Part shown: positions 38,722-51,749 of the stretch, in pieces
Layout of the letters: every line of letters begins with the position of its first letter
How positions within the stretch are numbered: position 1 is the first letter of the stretch
Origin: Colletes latitarsis
Taxonomy: Eukaryota; Arthropoda; Insecta; Hymenoptera; Colletidae
Length of the DNA stretch: 64,000 nt
Assembly (NCBI RefSeq): GCF_051014445.1
Contig: NC_135134.1
Span: forward strand, 27,407,672-27,471,671
Reading direction: 5' to 3'
Translations under genes and position numbers: made by a program
Notes under the pieces: model-generated
Database searches by the model: none
What the model was told of the DNA's origin: nothing
What the model saw: the letters and a program-made list of their open reading frames with translations, nothing else

Positions 38722-41700
38722 ATGCGTTATCCTCAAAAATATTTATCAAGACCAGGTTTAACTGAATGTTTCAGTGTGGTCCCACATTACTACGTGATCC
38801 ATACCAGAAAAAACCCAGGATCTGTTCGACAAGTATGTGAAAAATGCGAAAGCATGAGTCTGATGAGGGCAAATCCCAGGCCTAACCTAGACATAACTTT
38901 CGTTATCCTCTAAAATATTGATCGAAACCAGGTTTAGTGGGCTGTTTCAGTGTGGTACCACATTACTGCGCGATCCAAACCAGAAAAAACCCAGGATCTG
39001 TTCAACAAGTATGTGAAAAATGCGAAAGTATGACCCTGATGTGGGCAAATCCCAGACCTATCCCAGACCTAACTTGCATTGTCCTCTAAGATATTGATCG
39101 AAACCAGGTTTCATTGACTGTTTCAGTGTGGTACCACATTACTACGTGATCCAATCCAGAAATAGCCCAGGATCTAGCCATGAAGTATGAGAAATATGCG
39201 AAAGTATGAGCCTGATGAGGGCAAATCCTAGACCTAACCCAGACCTAACATGCGTTATCATCTAAAATATTTATCAAGACCTGGTTTAATTGATTGTTTC
39301 AGTGTGGTACCACATTACTACGTGAACCATACCAGAAAGAACCCAGGATCCGTTCAACAGGTATCTGAAGAATGCGAAAGTATGAGTCTGATGAGTGAAA
39401 ATCTCAGGGCTAACCTAAACCTAACATGCATTATCCTCTAAAATATTGATCCAAACCAGGTTTAGTGGACTGTTTCAGTGTGGTACCACTTTACTACGTG
39501 ATCCAAAGCAGAAGAAACCCTCGATCAGGTCAACATGTATGTTAGAACTGCGAAAGTATGACCCTGATGAGGGCAAATCCCACGCCTAACCCAGACCTAA
39601 CATGCGTTATCCCCAAAAATATTTATCAAGACCAGGTTTAACTGAATGTTTCAGTATGGTACCACATTACTACGTGCACCATACCAGAAAAAACCCAGGA
39701 TCCGTTCAACAGGTATCTGAAGAATGCGAAAGTATGAGTCTGATGAGTGAAAATCTCAGGGCTAACCTAGACCTAACATGCATTATCCTCTAAAATATTG
39801 ATCCAAACCAGGTTTAGTGGACTGTTTCAGTGTCGTACCACTTTACTACGTGATCCAAAGCAGAAAAAACCCTCGATCAGGTCAACATGTATGTTAGAAC
39901 TGCGAAAGTATGACCCAGATGAGGGCAAATCCCAGGCCTAACCCAGACCTAACATGCGTTATCCTCTAAAATATTTATCAAGACCAGGTTTAGTTGATTG
40001 TTTCAGTGTGGTCCCACATTACTACGTGATCCAAACCAGAAAAAATCCAGGATCCGTTCAACAAGTATGTGAAGAATGCGAAAGAATGAGTCTGATGAGT
40101 GAAAATCCCAGGCCTAACCTAGACCTAACATGCGTTATCCTCAAAAATATTGATCGAAACCTGGTTTAATCGACTGTTTCAGTGTGGTACCACATTACTA
40201 TGTGATCCAAACCAGAAAATAGCCCAGGATCTATCCATGAAGTATAAGAAATATGCGAAAGTATGAGCCCGACGAGGGCAAATCCTAGACCTAACCCAGA
40301 CCTAACATGCGTAATCTTCAAAAATATTTATCAAAACCAGGTTTAACTGAATGTTTCAGTATGGTACCACATTACTACGTGATCCATACCAGAAAAAACC
40401 CAGGATCTGTTCAACAAGTATGTGAAAAATGCGAAAGCATGAGTCTGATGAGGGCAAATCCCAGACCTACCCCAGACCTAACTTGCGTTATCCTCTAAAA
40501 TATTGATCGAAACAAGGTTTAATTGACTGTTTCAGCGTGGTACCACATTACTACGTGATACAATCCAGAAACAGCCCAGGATCTAGCCATGAATTATGAG
40601 AAATATGCGAAAGAATGAGCCTGATGTGGGCAAATCCTAGACCTAACCCAAACCTAACATGCGTTATCCTCTAAAATATTTATCAAGACCAGGTTTATTT
40701 GAATGTTTCAGTGTGGTACCACATTACTACGTGATCCAAACCAGAAAAAACCCAGGATCCGTTCAACAAGTATGTGAAAAACGAAACGAATGAGTCTGAT
40801 GAGGGCAAATCCCAGACCTATCCCAGACCTAACTTGCGTTGTCCTCTAAGATATTGATGGAAACCAGGTTTAATTGACTGTTTCAGTGTTGTACTTCATT
40901 ACTACGTGATGCAATCCAGAAAAAGCCCAGGATCTAGCCATCAAGTTTGAGAAATATGCGAAAGTATGAGCCTGACGAGAGCAAATCCTAGACCTAACCC
41001 AGACCTAACATGCGTTATCCTCTAAAATATTTATCAAGACCAGGTTTATTTGAATGTTTCAGTGTGGTACCACATTACTATGTGATCCAAACCAGAAAAT
41101 AGCCCAGGATCTATCCATGAAGTATAAGAAATATGCGAAAGTGTGAGCCTGATGAGGGCAAATCCTAGACCTAACCCAGACCTAACATGCGTTATCCTCA
41201 AAAATATTTATCAAGACCAGGGTTAACTGAATGTTTCAGTGTGGTACCACATTACTACGTGATCCATACCAGAAAAAACCCAGGATCTGTTCAACAAGTA
41301 TGTGAAAAATGCGAAAGCACGAGTCGGATGAGAGCAAATCCCAGGCGTAACCTAGACATAACTTTCGTTATCCCCTAAAATATTGATCGAAACCAGGTTT
41401 AGTGGACTGTTTCAGTGTGGTACCACATTACTACGTGATCCATACCAGAAAAAACCCAGGATCTGTTCAACAAGTATGTGAAAAATGCGAAAGTATGACC
41501 CTGATGTGGGCAAATCCCAGACCTAACCCAGACCTAACTTGCATTGACCTCTAAAATATTGATCGAAACCAGGTTTAATTGACTGTTTCAGTGTGGTCCC
41601 ACATTACTACCTGATCCAAACCAGAAAAAACCCAGGATCCGTTCAACAAGTATGTGAAGAATGCGAAAGTATAAGTCTGATGAGTGAAAATCCTCGGCCT

Positions 41701-42068
41701 AACCTAGACCTAACATGCGTTATCCTCAAAAATATTGGTCGAAACAAGGTTTAATGGACAGTTTCAGTGTGGTACCACACTACTACGTGATCCAAACCAG
41801 AAAAAAACCCAGGATCTGTTCAACAAGTATGTGAAAATCGCGAAAGTATGAGCCTGATGAGGGCAAATCCCAGGCCTAACCTAGACCTAACATGCGTTAT
41901 CCGCAAAAATATTGATCGAAACCTGGTTTAATCGACTGTTTCATTGTGGTACCACATTACTATGTGATCCAAACCAGAAAATAGCCCAGGATCTATCCAT
42001 GAAGTATAAGAAATATGCGAAAGTATGAGCCTGATGAGGGCAAATCCTAGACCTAACCCACACTTAAC
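38722..42068 (+). repeat. HOR unit U1, copy 2
   Basis: This unit repeats 30,094-33,440 at an offset of 8,628 bp. It carries the same 11-monomer-deletion join ('aaatcccag' at 41,865-41,873) and the same 'gtataagtctgatg' marker. A shared deletion join and a shared linked substitution show that U1 arose once and was then copied as part of U1+U2. Confidence 0.88.
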
Positions 42069-45000
42069 ATGCGTTATCCTCAAAAATATTTATCAAGACC
42101 AGGTTTAACTGAATGTTTCAGTGTGGTCCCACATTACTACGTGATCCATACCAGAAAAAACCCAGGATCTGTTCGACAAGTATGTGAAAAATGCGAAAGC
42201 ATGAGTCTGATGAGGGCAAATCCCAGGCCTAACCTAGACATAACTTTCGTTATCCTCTAAAATATTGATCGAAACCAGGTTTAGTGGGCTGTTTCAGTGT
42301 GGTACCACATTACTGCGCGATCCAAACCAGAAAAAACCCAGGATCTGTTCAACAAGTATGTGAAAAATGCGAAAGTATGACCCTGATGTGGGCAAATCCC
42401 AGACCTATCCCAGACCTAACTTGCATTGTCCTCTAAGATATTGATCGAAACCAGGTTTCATTGACTGTTTCAGTGTGGTACCACATTACTACGTGATCCA
42501 ATCCAGAAATAGCCCAGGATCTAGCCATGAAGTATGAGAAATATGCGAAAGTATGAGCCTGATGAGGGCAAATCCTAGACCTAACCCAGACCTAACATGC
42601 GTTATCATCTAAAATATTTATCAAGACCTGGTTTAATTGATTGTTTCAGTGTGGTACCACATTACTACGTGAACCATACCAGAAAGAACCCAGGATCCGT
42701 TCAACAGGTATCTGAAGAATGCGAAAGTATGAGTCTGATGAGTGAAAATCTCAGGGCTAACCTAAACCTAACATGCATTATCCTCTAAAATATTGATCCA
42801 AACCAGGTTTAGTGGACTGTTTCAGTGTGGTACCACTTTACTACGTGATCCAAAGCAGAAGAAACCCTCGATCAGGTCAACATGTATGTTAGAACTGCGA
42901 AAGTATGACCCTGATGAGGGCAAATCCCACGCCTAACCCAGACCTAACATGCGTTATCCCCAAAAATATTTATCAAGACCAGGTTTAACTGAATGTTTCA
43001 GTATGGTACCACATTACTACGTGCACCATACCAGAAAAAACCCAGGATCCGTTCAACAGGTATCTGAAGAATGCGAAAGTATGAGTCTGATGAGTGAAAA
43101 TCTCAGGGCTAACCTAGACCTAACATGCATTATCCTCTAAAATATTGATCCAAACCAGGTTTAGTGGACTGTTTCAGTGTCGTACCACTTTACTACGTGA
43201 TCCAAAGCAGAAAAAACCCTCGATCAGGTCAACATGTATGTTAGAACTGCGAAAGTATGACCCAGATGAGGGCAAATCCCAGGCCTAACCCAGACCTAAC
43301 ATGCGTTATCCTCTAAAATATTTATCAAGACCAGGTTTAGTTGATTGTTTCAGTGTGGTCCCACATTACTACGTGATCCAAACCAGAAAAAATCCAGGAT
43401 CCGTTCAACAAGTATGTGAAGAATGCGAAAGAATGAGTCTGATGAGTGAAAATCCCAGGCCTAACCTAGACCTAACATGCGTTATCCTCAAAAATATTGA
43501 TCGAAACCTGGTTTAATCGACTGTTTCAGTGTGGTACCACATTACTATGTGATCCAAACCAGAAAATAGCCCAGGATCTATCCATGAAGTATAAGAAATA
43601 TGCGAAAGTATGAGCCCGACGAGGGCAAATCCTAGACCTAACCCAGACCTAACATGCGTAATCTTCAAAAATATTTATCAAAACCAGGTTTAACTGAATG
43701 TTTCAGTATGGTACCACATTACTACGTGATCCATACCAGAAAAAACCCAGGATCTGTTCAACAAGTATGTGAAAAATGCGAAAGCATGAGTCTGATGAGG
43801 GCAAATCCCAGACCTACCCCAGACCTAACTTGCGTTATCCTCTAAAATATTGATCGAAACAAGGTTTAATTGACTGTTTCAGCGTGGTACCACATTACTA
43901 CGTGATACAATCCAGAAACAGCCCAGGATCTAGCCATGAATTATGAGAAATATGCGAAAGAATGAGCCTGATGTGGGCAAATCCTAGACCTAACCCAAAC
44001 CTAACATGCGTTATCCTCTAAAATATTTATCAAGACCAGGTTTATTTGAATGTTTCAGTGTGGTACCACATTACTACGTGATCCAAACCAGAAAAAACCC
44101 AGGATCCGTTCAACAAGTATGTGAAAAACGAAACGAATGAGTCTGATGAGGGCAAATCCCAGACCTATCCCAGACCTAACTTGCGTTGTCCTCTAAGATA
44201 TTGATGGAAACCAGGTTTAATTGACTGTTTCAGTGTTGTACTTCATTACTACGTGATGCAATCCAGAAAAAGCCCAGGATCTAGCCATCAAGTTTGAGAA
44301 ATATGCGAAAGTATGAGCCTGACGAGAGCAAATCCTAGACCTAACCCAGACCTAACATGCGTTATCCTCTAAAATATTTATCAAGACCAGGTTTATTTGA
44401 ATGTTTCAGTGTGGTACCACATTACTATGTGATCCAAACCAGAAAATAGCCCAGGATCTATCCATGAAGTATAAGAAATATGCGAAAGTGTGAGCCTGAT
44501 GAGGGCAAATCCTAGACCTAACCCAGACCTAACATGCGTTATCCTCAAAAATATTTATCAAGACCAGGGTTAACTGAATGTTTCAGTGTGGTACCACATT
44601 ACTACGTGATCCATACCAGAAAAAACCCAGGATCTGTTCAACAAGTATGTGAAAAATGCGAAAGCACGAGTCGGATGAGAGCAAATCCCAGGCGTAACCT
44701 AGACATAACTTTCGTTATCCCCTAAAATATTGATCGAAACCAGGTTTAGTGGACTGTTTCAGTGTGGTACCACATTACTACGTGATCCATACCAGAAAAA
44801 ACCCAGGATCTGTTCAACAAGTATGTGAAAAATGCGAAAGTATGACCCTGATGTGGGCAAATCCCAGACCTAACCCAGACCTAACTTGCATTGACCTCTA
44901 AAATATTGATCGAAACCAGGTTTAATTGACTGTTTCAGTGTGGTCCCACATTACTACCTGATCCAAACCAGAAAAAACCCAGGATCCGTTCAACAAGTAT

Positions 45001-47349
45001 GTGAAGAATGCGAAAGTATGAGTCTGATGAGTGAAAATCCTCGGCCTAACCTAGACCTAACATGCGTTATCCTCAAAAATATTGGTCGAAACAAGGTTTA
45101 ATGGACAGTTTCAGTGTGGTACCACACTACTACGTGATCCAAACCAGAAAAAAACCCAGGATCTGTTCAACAAGTATGTGAAAATCGCGAAAGTATGAGC
45201 CTGATGAGGGCAAATCCCAGACCTATACCAGACCTAACTTACGTTATCCTCTAAAATATTGATCGAAACCAGGTTTAATTGACTGTTCCAGTGTGGTACC
45301 ACATTACTACGTGATCCAATCCAGAAATAGCCCAGGATCTAGCCATGAGGTATGAGAAATATGCGAAAGTATGAGCCTGACGAGAGCAAATCCTAGACCT
45401 AACCCAGACCTAACATGCGTTATCCTCTAAAATATTTATCAAGACCAGGTTTAACTGAATGTTTCAGTGTGGTCCCACATTACTACGTGATCCATACCAG
45501 AAAAAACCCCGGATCTGTTCAACAAGTATGTGAAAAATGCGAAAGCATGAGTCTGATGAGGGCAAATCCCAGGCCTAACCTAGACATAACTTTCGTTATC
45601 CTCTAAAATATTGATCGAAACCGGGTTTAGTGGGCTGTTTCAGTGTGGTACCACATTACTGCGCGATCCAAACCAGAAAAAACCCAGGATCTGTTCAACA
45701 AGTATGTGAAAAATGCGAAAGTATGACCCTGATGTGGGCAAATCCCAGACCTATCCCAGACCTAACTTGCATTGTCCTCTAAAATATTGATCGAAACCAG
45801 GTTTAATTGACTGTTTCAGTGTGGTACCACATTACTACCTGATCCAATCCAGAAATAGCCCAGGATCTAGCCATGAATTATGAGAAATATGCGAAAGTAT
45901 GAGCCTGATGAGGGCAAATCCTAGACCTAACCCAAACCTAACATGCGTTATCCTCTAAAATATTTATCAAGACCAGGTTTATTTGAATGTTTCAGTGTGG
46001 TACCACATTACTACGTGATCCAAACCAGAAAAAACCCAGGATCCGTTCAACAAGTATGTGAAAACGAAACGTATGAGTCTGATGAGGGCAAATCCCAGAC
46101 CTATCCCAGACCTAACTTGCGTTGTCCTCTAAGATATTGATGGAAACCAGGTTTAATTGACTGTTTCAGTGTTGTACTTCATTACTACGTGATGCAATCC
46201 AGAAACCGCCCAGGATCTAGCCATCAAGTTTGAGAAATATGCGAAAGTATGAGCCTGACGAGAGCAAATCCTAGACCTAACCCAGACCTAACATGCGTTA
46301 TCCTCTAAAATATTTATCAAGACCAGGTTCAATGGACTGCTTCAGTGTGGTACAACATTACTACGTTATCCAAACCAGAAAAACCCCAGGATCAGTTCAA
46401 CAAGTATGTGAAAATCGCGAAAGTATGAGCCTGATGAGGGCGAATCCCAGACCTATCCCAGACCTAACTTGCGTTATCCTCTAAAATATTGATCGAAACC
46501 TGGTTTAATCGACTGTTTCAGTGTGGTACCACATTACTACGTGACCCAAACCAGAAAAAACCCAGGATCTGTTCAACAAGTATGTGAAGAATGCGAAAGT
46601 ATGAGTCTGATGAGTGAAAATCCTCGGCCTAACCTAGACCTAACATGCGTTATCCTCAAAAATATTGATCGAAACCAGGTTTAATTGACAGTTTCAGTGT
46701 GGTACCACACTACTACGTGATCCAAACCAGAAAAAACCCAGGATCTGTTCAACAAGTATGTGAAAATCGCGAAAGTATGAGCCTGATGAGGGCAAATCCC
46801 AGTCCTATACCAGACCTAACTTGTGTTATCCTCTAAAATATTGATCGAAACCAGGTTTAATTGACTGTTTCAGTGTGGTACCACATTACTACGTGATCCA
46901 ATCCAGAAAAAGCCCAGGATCTAGCCATGAGGTCTGAGAAATATGCGAAAGTATGAGCCTGACGAGAGCAAATCCAAGACCTAACCCAGACCTAACATGC
47001 GTTATCCTCTAAAATATTTATCAAGACCAGGTTTAATTGATTGTTTCAGTGTGGTCACACATTACTACGTGATCCAAACCAGAAAAAACCCAGGATCCGT
47101 TCAACAAGTATGTGAAGAATGCGAAAGAATGAGTCTGATGAGTGAAAATCCCAGGCCTAACCTAGACCTAACATGCGTTATCCGCAAAAATATTGATCGA
47201 AACCTGGTTTAATCGACTGTTTCATTGTGGTACCACATTACTATGTGATCCAAACCAGAAAATAGCCCAGGATCTATCCATGAAGTATAAGAAATATGCG
47301 AAAGTATGAGCCTGATGAGGGCAAATCCTAGACCTAACCCACACTTAAC
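42069..47349 (+). repeat. HOR unit U2, copy 2
   Basis: This unit repeats 33,441-38,721 at an offset of 8,628 bp, with the same two-base-short monomer (46,06x) and the same 'ggttcaatggactgc' monomer (46,32x). It is followed by a third U2-like unit and not by U1, so the strict U1-U2 alternation ends here. Confidence 0.88.
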
Positions 47350-50300
47350 ATGCGTTATCCTCAAAAATATTTATCAAGACCAGGTTTAACTGAATGTTTC
47401 AGTGTGGTCCCACATTACTACGTGATCCATACCAGAAAAAACCCAGGATCTGTTCGACAAGTATGTGAAAAATGCGAAAGCATGAGTCTGATGAGGGCAA
47501 ATCCCAGGCCTAACCTAGACATAACTTTCGTTATCCTCTAAAATATTGATCGAAACCAGGTTTAGTGGGCTGTTTCAGTGTGGTACCACATTACTGCGCG
47601 ATCCAAACCAGAAAAAACCCAGGATCTGTTCAACAAGTATGTGAAAAATGCGAAAGTATGACCCTGATGTGGGCAAATCCCAGACCTATCCCAGACCTAA
47701 CTTGCATTGTCCTCTAAGATATTGATCGAAACCAGGTTTCATTGACTGTTTCAGTGTGGTACCACATTACTACGTGATCCAATCCAGAAATAGCCCAGGA
47801 TCTAGCCATGAAGTATGAGAAATATGCGAAAGTATGAGCCTGATGAGGGCAAATCCTAGACCTAACCCAGACCTAACATGCGTTATCATCTAAAATATTT
47901 ATCAAGACCTGGTTTAATTGATTGTTTCAGTGTGGTACCACATTACTACGTGAACCATACCAGAAAGAACCCAGGATCCGTTCAACAGGTATCTGAAGAA
48001 TGCGAAAGTATGAGTCTGATGAGTGAAAATCTCAGGGCTAACCTAAACCTAACATGCATTATCCTCTAAAATATTGATCCAAACCAGGTTTAGTGGACTG
48101 TTTCAGTGTGGTACCACTTTACTACGTGATCCAAAGCAGAAGAAACCCTCGATCAGGTCAACATGTATGTTAGAACTGCGAAAGTATGACCCTGATGAGG
48201 GCAAATCCCACGCCTAACCCAGACCTAACATGCGTTATCCCCAAAAATATTTATCAAGACCAGGTTTAACTGAATGTTTCAGTATGGTACCACATTACTA
48301 CGTGCACCATACCAGAAAAAACCCAGGATCCGTTCAACAGGTATCTGAAGAATGCGAAAGTATGAGTCTGATGAGTGAAAATCTCAGGGCTAACCTAGAC
48401 CTAACATGCATTATCCTCTAAAATATTGATCCAAACCAGGTTTAGTGGACTGTTTCAGTGTCGTACCACTTTACTACGTGATCCAAAGCAGAAAAAACCC
48501 TCGATCAGGTCAACATGTATGTTAGAACTGCGAAAGTATGACCCAGATGAGGGCAAGTCCCAGGCCTAACCCAGACCTAACATGCGTTATCCTCTAAAAT
48601 ATTTATCAAGACCAGGTTTAGTTGATTGTTTCAGTGTGGTCCCACATTACTACGTGATCCAAACCAGAAAAAATCCAGGATCCGTTCAACAAGTATGTGA
48701 AGAATGCGAAAGAATGAGTCTGATGAGTGAAAATCCCAGGCCTAACCTAGACCTAACATGCGTTATCCTCAAAAATATTGATCGAAACCTGGTTTAATCG
48801 ACTGTTTCAGTGTGGTACCACATTACTATGTGATCCAAACCAGAAAATAGCCCAGGATCTATCCATGAAGTATAAGAAATATGCGAAAGTATGAGCCCGA
48901 CGAGGGCAAATCCTAGACCTAACCCAGACCTAACATGCGTAATCTTCAAAAATATTTATCAAAACCAGGTTTAACTGAATGTTTCAGTATGGTACCACAT
49001 TACTACGTGATCCATACCAGAAAAAACCCAGGATCTGTTCAACAAGTATGTGAAAAATGCGAAAGCATGAGTCTGATGAGGGCAAATCCCAGACCTACCC
49101 CAGACCTAACTTGCGTTATCCTCTAAAATATTGATCGAAACAAGGTTTAATTGACTGTTTCAGCGTGGTACCACATTACTACGTGATACAATCCAGAAAC
49201 AGCCCAGGATCTAGCCATGAATTATGAGAAATATGCGAAAGAATGAGCCTGATGTGGGCAAATCCTAGACCTAACCCAAACCTAACATGCGTTATCCTCT
49301 AAAATATTTATCAAGACCAGGTTTATTTGAATGTTTCAGTGTGGTACCACATTACTACGTGATCCAAACCAGAAAAAACCCAGGATCCGTTCAACAAGTA
49401 TGTGAAAAACGAAACGAATGAGTCTGATGAGGGCAAATCCCAGACCTATCCCAGACCTAACTTGCGTTGTCCTCTAAGATATTGATGGAAACCAGGTTTA
49501 ATTGACTGTTTCAGTGTTGTACTTCATTACTACGTGATGCAATCCAGAAAAAGCCCAGGATCTAGCCATCAAGTTTGAGAAATATGCGAAAGTATGAGCC
49601 TGACGAGAGCAAATCCTAGACCTAACCCAGACCTAACATGCGTTATCCTCTAAAATATTTATCAAGACCAGGTTTATTTGAATGTTTCAGTGTGGTACCA
49701 CATTACTATGTGATCCAAACCAGAAAATAGCCCAGGATCTATCCATGAAGTATAAGAAATATGCGAAAGTGTGAGCCTGATGAGGGCAAATCCTAGACCT
49801 AACCCAGACCTAACATGCGTTATCCTCAAAAATATTTATCAAGACCAGGGTTAACTGAATGTTTCAGTGTGGTACCACATTACTACGTGATCCATACCAG
49901 AAAAAACCCAGGATCTGTTCAACAAGTATGTGAAAAATGCGAAAGCACGAGTCGGATGAGAGCAAATCCCAGGCGTAACCTAGACATAACTTTCGTTATC
50001 CCCTAAAATATTGATCGAAACCAGGTTTAGTGGACTGTTTCAGTGTGGTACCACATTACTACGTGATCCATACCAGAAAAAACCCAGGATCTGTTCAACA
50101 AGTATGTGAAAAATGCGAAAGTATGACCCTGATGTGGGCAAATCCCAGACCTAACCCAGACCTAACTTGCATTGACCTCTAAAATATTGATCGAAACCAG
50201 GTTTAATTGACTGTTTCAGTGTGGTCCCACATTACTACCTGATCCAAACCAGAAAAAACCCAGGATCCGTTCAACAAGTATGTGAAGAATGCGAAAGTAT

Positions 50301-51610
50301 GAGTCTGATGAGTGAAAATCCTCGGCCTAACCTAGACCTAACATGCGTTATCCTCAAAAATATTGGTCGAAACAAGGTTTAATGGACAGTTTCAGTGTGG
50401 TACCACACTACTACGTGATCCAAACCAGAAAAAAACCCAGGATCTGTTCAACAAGTATGTGAAAATCGCGAAAGTATGAGCCTGATGAGGGCAAATCCCA
50501 GACCTATACCAGACCTAACTTACGTTATCCTCTAAAATATTGATCGAAACCAGGTTTAATTGACTGTTCCAGTGTGGTACCACATTACTACGTGATCCAA
50601 TCCAGAAATAGCCCAGGATCTAGCCATGAGGTATGAGAAATATGCGAAAGTATGAGCCTGACGAGAGCAAATCCTAGACCTAACCCAGACCTAACATGCG
50701 TTATCCTCTAAAATATTTATCAAGACCAGGTTTAACTGAATGTTTCAGTGTGGTCCCACATTACTACGTGATCCATACCAGAAAAAACCCCGGATCTGTT
50801 CAACAAGTATGTGAAAAATGCGAAAGCATGAGTCTGATGAGGGCAAATCCCAGGCCTAACCTAGACATAACTTTCGTTATCCTCTAAAATATTGATCGAA
50901 ACCGGGTTTAGTGGGCTGTTTCAGTGTGGTACCACATTACTGCGCGATCCAAACCAGAAAAAACCCAGGATCTGTTCAACAAGTATGTGAAAAATGCGAA
51001 AGTATGACCCTGATGTGGGCAAATCCCAGACCTATCCCAGACCTAACTTGCATTGTCCTCTAAAATATTGATCGAAACCAGGTTTAATTGACTGTTTCAG
51101 TGTGGTACCACATTACTACCTGATCCAATCCAGAAATAGCCCAGGATCTAGCCATGAATTATGAGAAATATGCGAAAGTATGAGCCTGATGAGGGCAAAT
51201 CCTAGACCTAACCCAAACCTAACATGCGTTATCCTCTAAAATATTTATCAAGACCAGGTTTATTTGAATGTTTCAGTGTGGTACCACATTACTACGTGAT
51301 CCAAACCAGAAAAAACCCAGGATCCGTTCAACAAGTATGTGAAAACGAAACGTATGAGTCTGATGAGGGCAAATCCCAGACCTATCCCAGACCTAACTTG
51401 CGTTGTCCTCTAAGATATTGATGGAAACCAGGTTTAATTGACTGTTTCAGTGTTGTACTTCATTACTACGTGATGCAATCCAGAAACCGCCCAGGATCTA
51501 GCCATCAAGTTTGAGAAATATGCGAAAGTATGAGCCTGACGAGAGCAAATCCTAGACCTAACCCAGACCTAACATGCGTTATCCTCTAAAATATTTATCA
51601 AGACCAGGTT
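47350..51610 (+). repeat. HOR unit U2, copy 3, shortened
   Basis: This follows U2 from its start up to the two-base-short monomer (51,224-51,421) and one further monomer, then leaves it. The 'ggttcaatggactgc' monomer and its successors are absent. The next U2-like monomer pair is 4,577 bp from its equivalent (46,997/51,574), so 704 bp (four monomers) are missing. The join lies between 51,554 and 51,610. A private 'gggcaagtcc' near 48,555 separates this copy from the others ('gggcaaatcc'). Confidence 0.84.
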
Positions 51611-51749
51611 TAATTGATTGTTTCAGTGTGGTCCCACATTACTACGTGATCCAAACCAGAAAAAACCCAGGATCCGTTCAACAGGCATGTGAAGAATGCG
51701 AAAAAATGAGTGTGATGAGTGAAAATCCCAGGCCTTACCTAGACCTAAC
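51574..51749 (+). repeat. Type A monomer with a private mutation cluster next to a recombination join
   Basis: Against the matching monomer at 46,997 and the other U-type copies, this monomer has substitutions at 51,684, 51,686, 51,704, 51,712 and 51,736: five changes in 53 bp. Neighbouring monomers match their copies almost without change. The equivalent monomer at 17,601 lacks these five and has its own private differences. It spans or directly follows the four-monomer deletion join. Confidence 0.75.
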
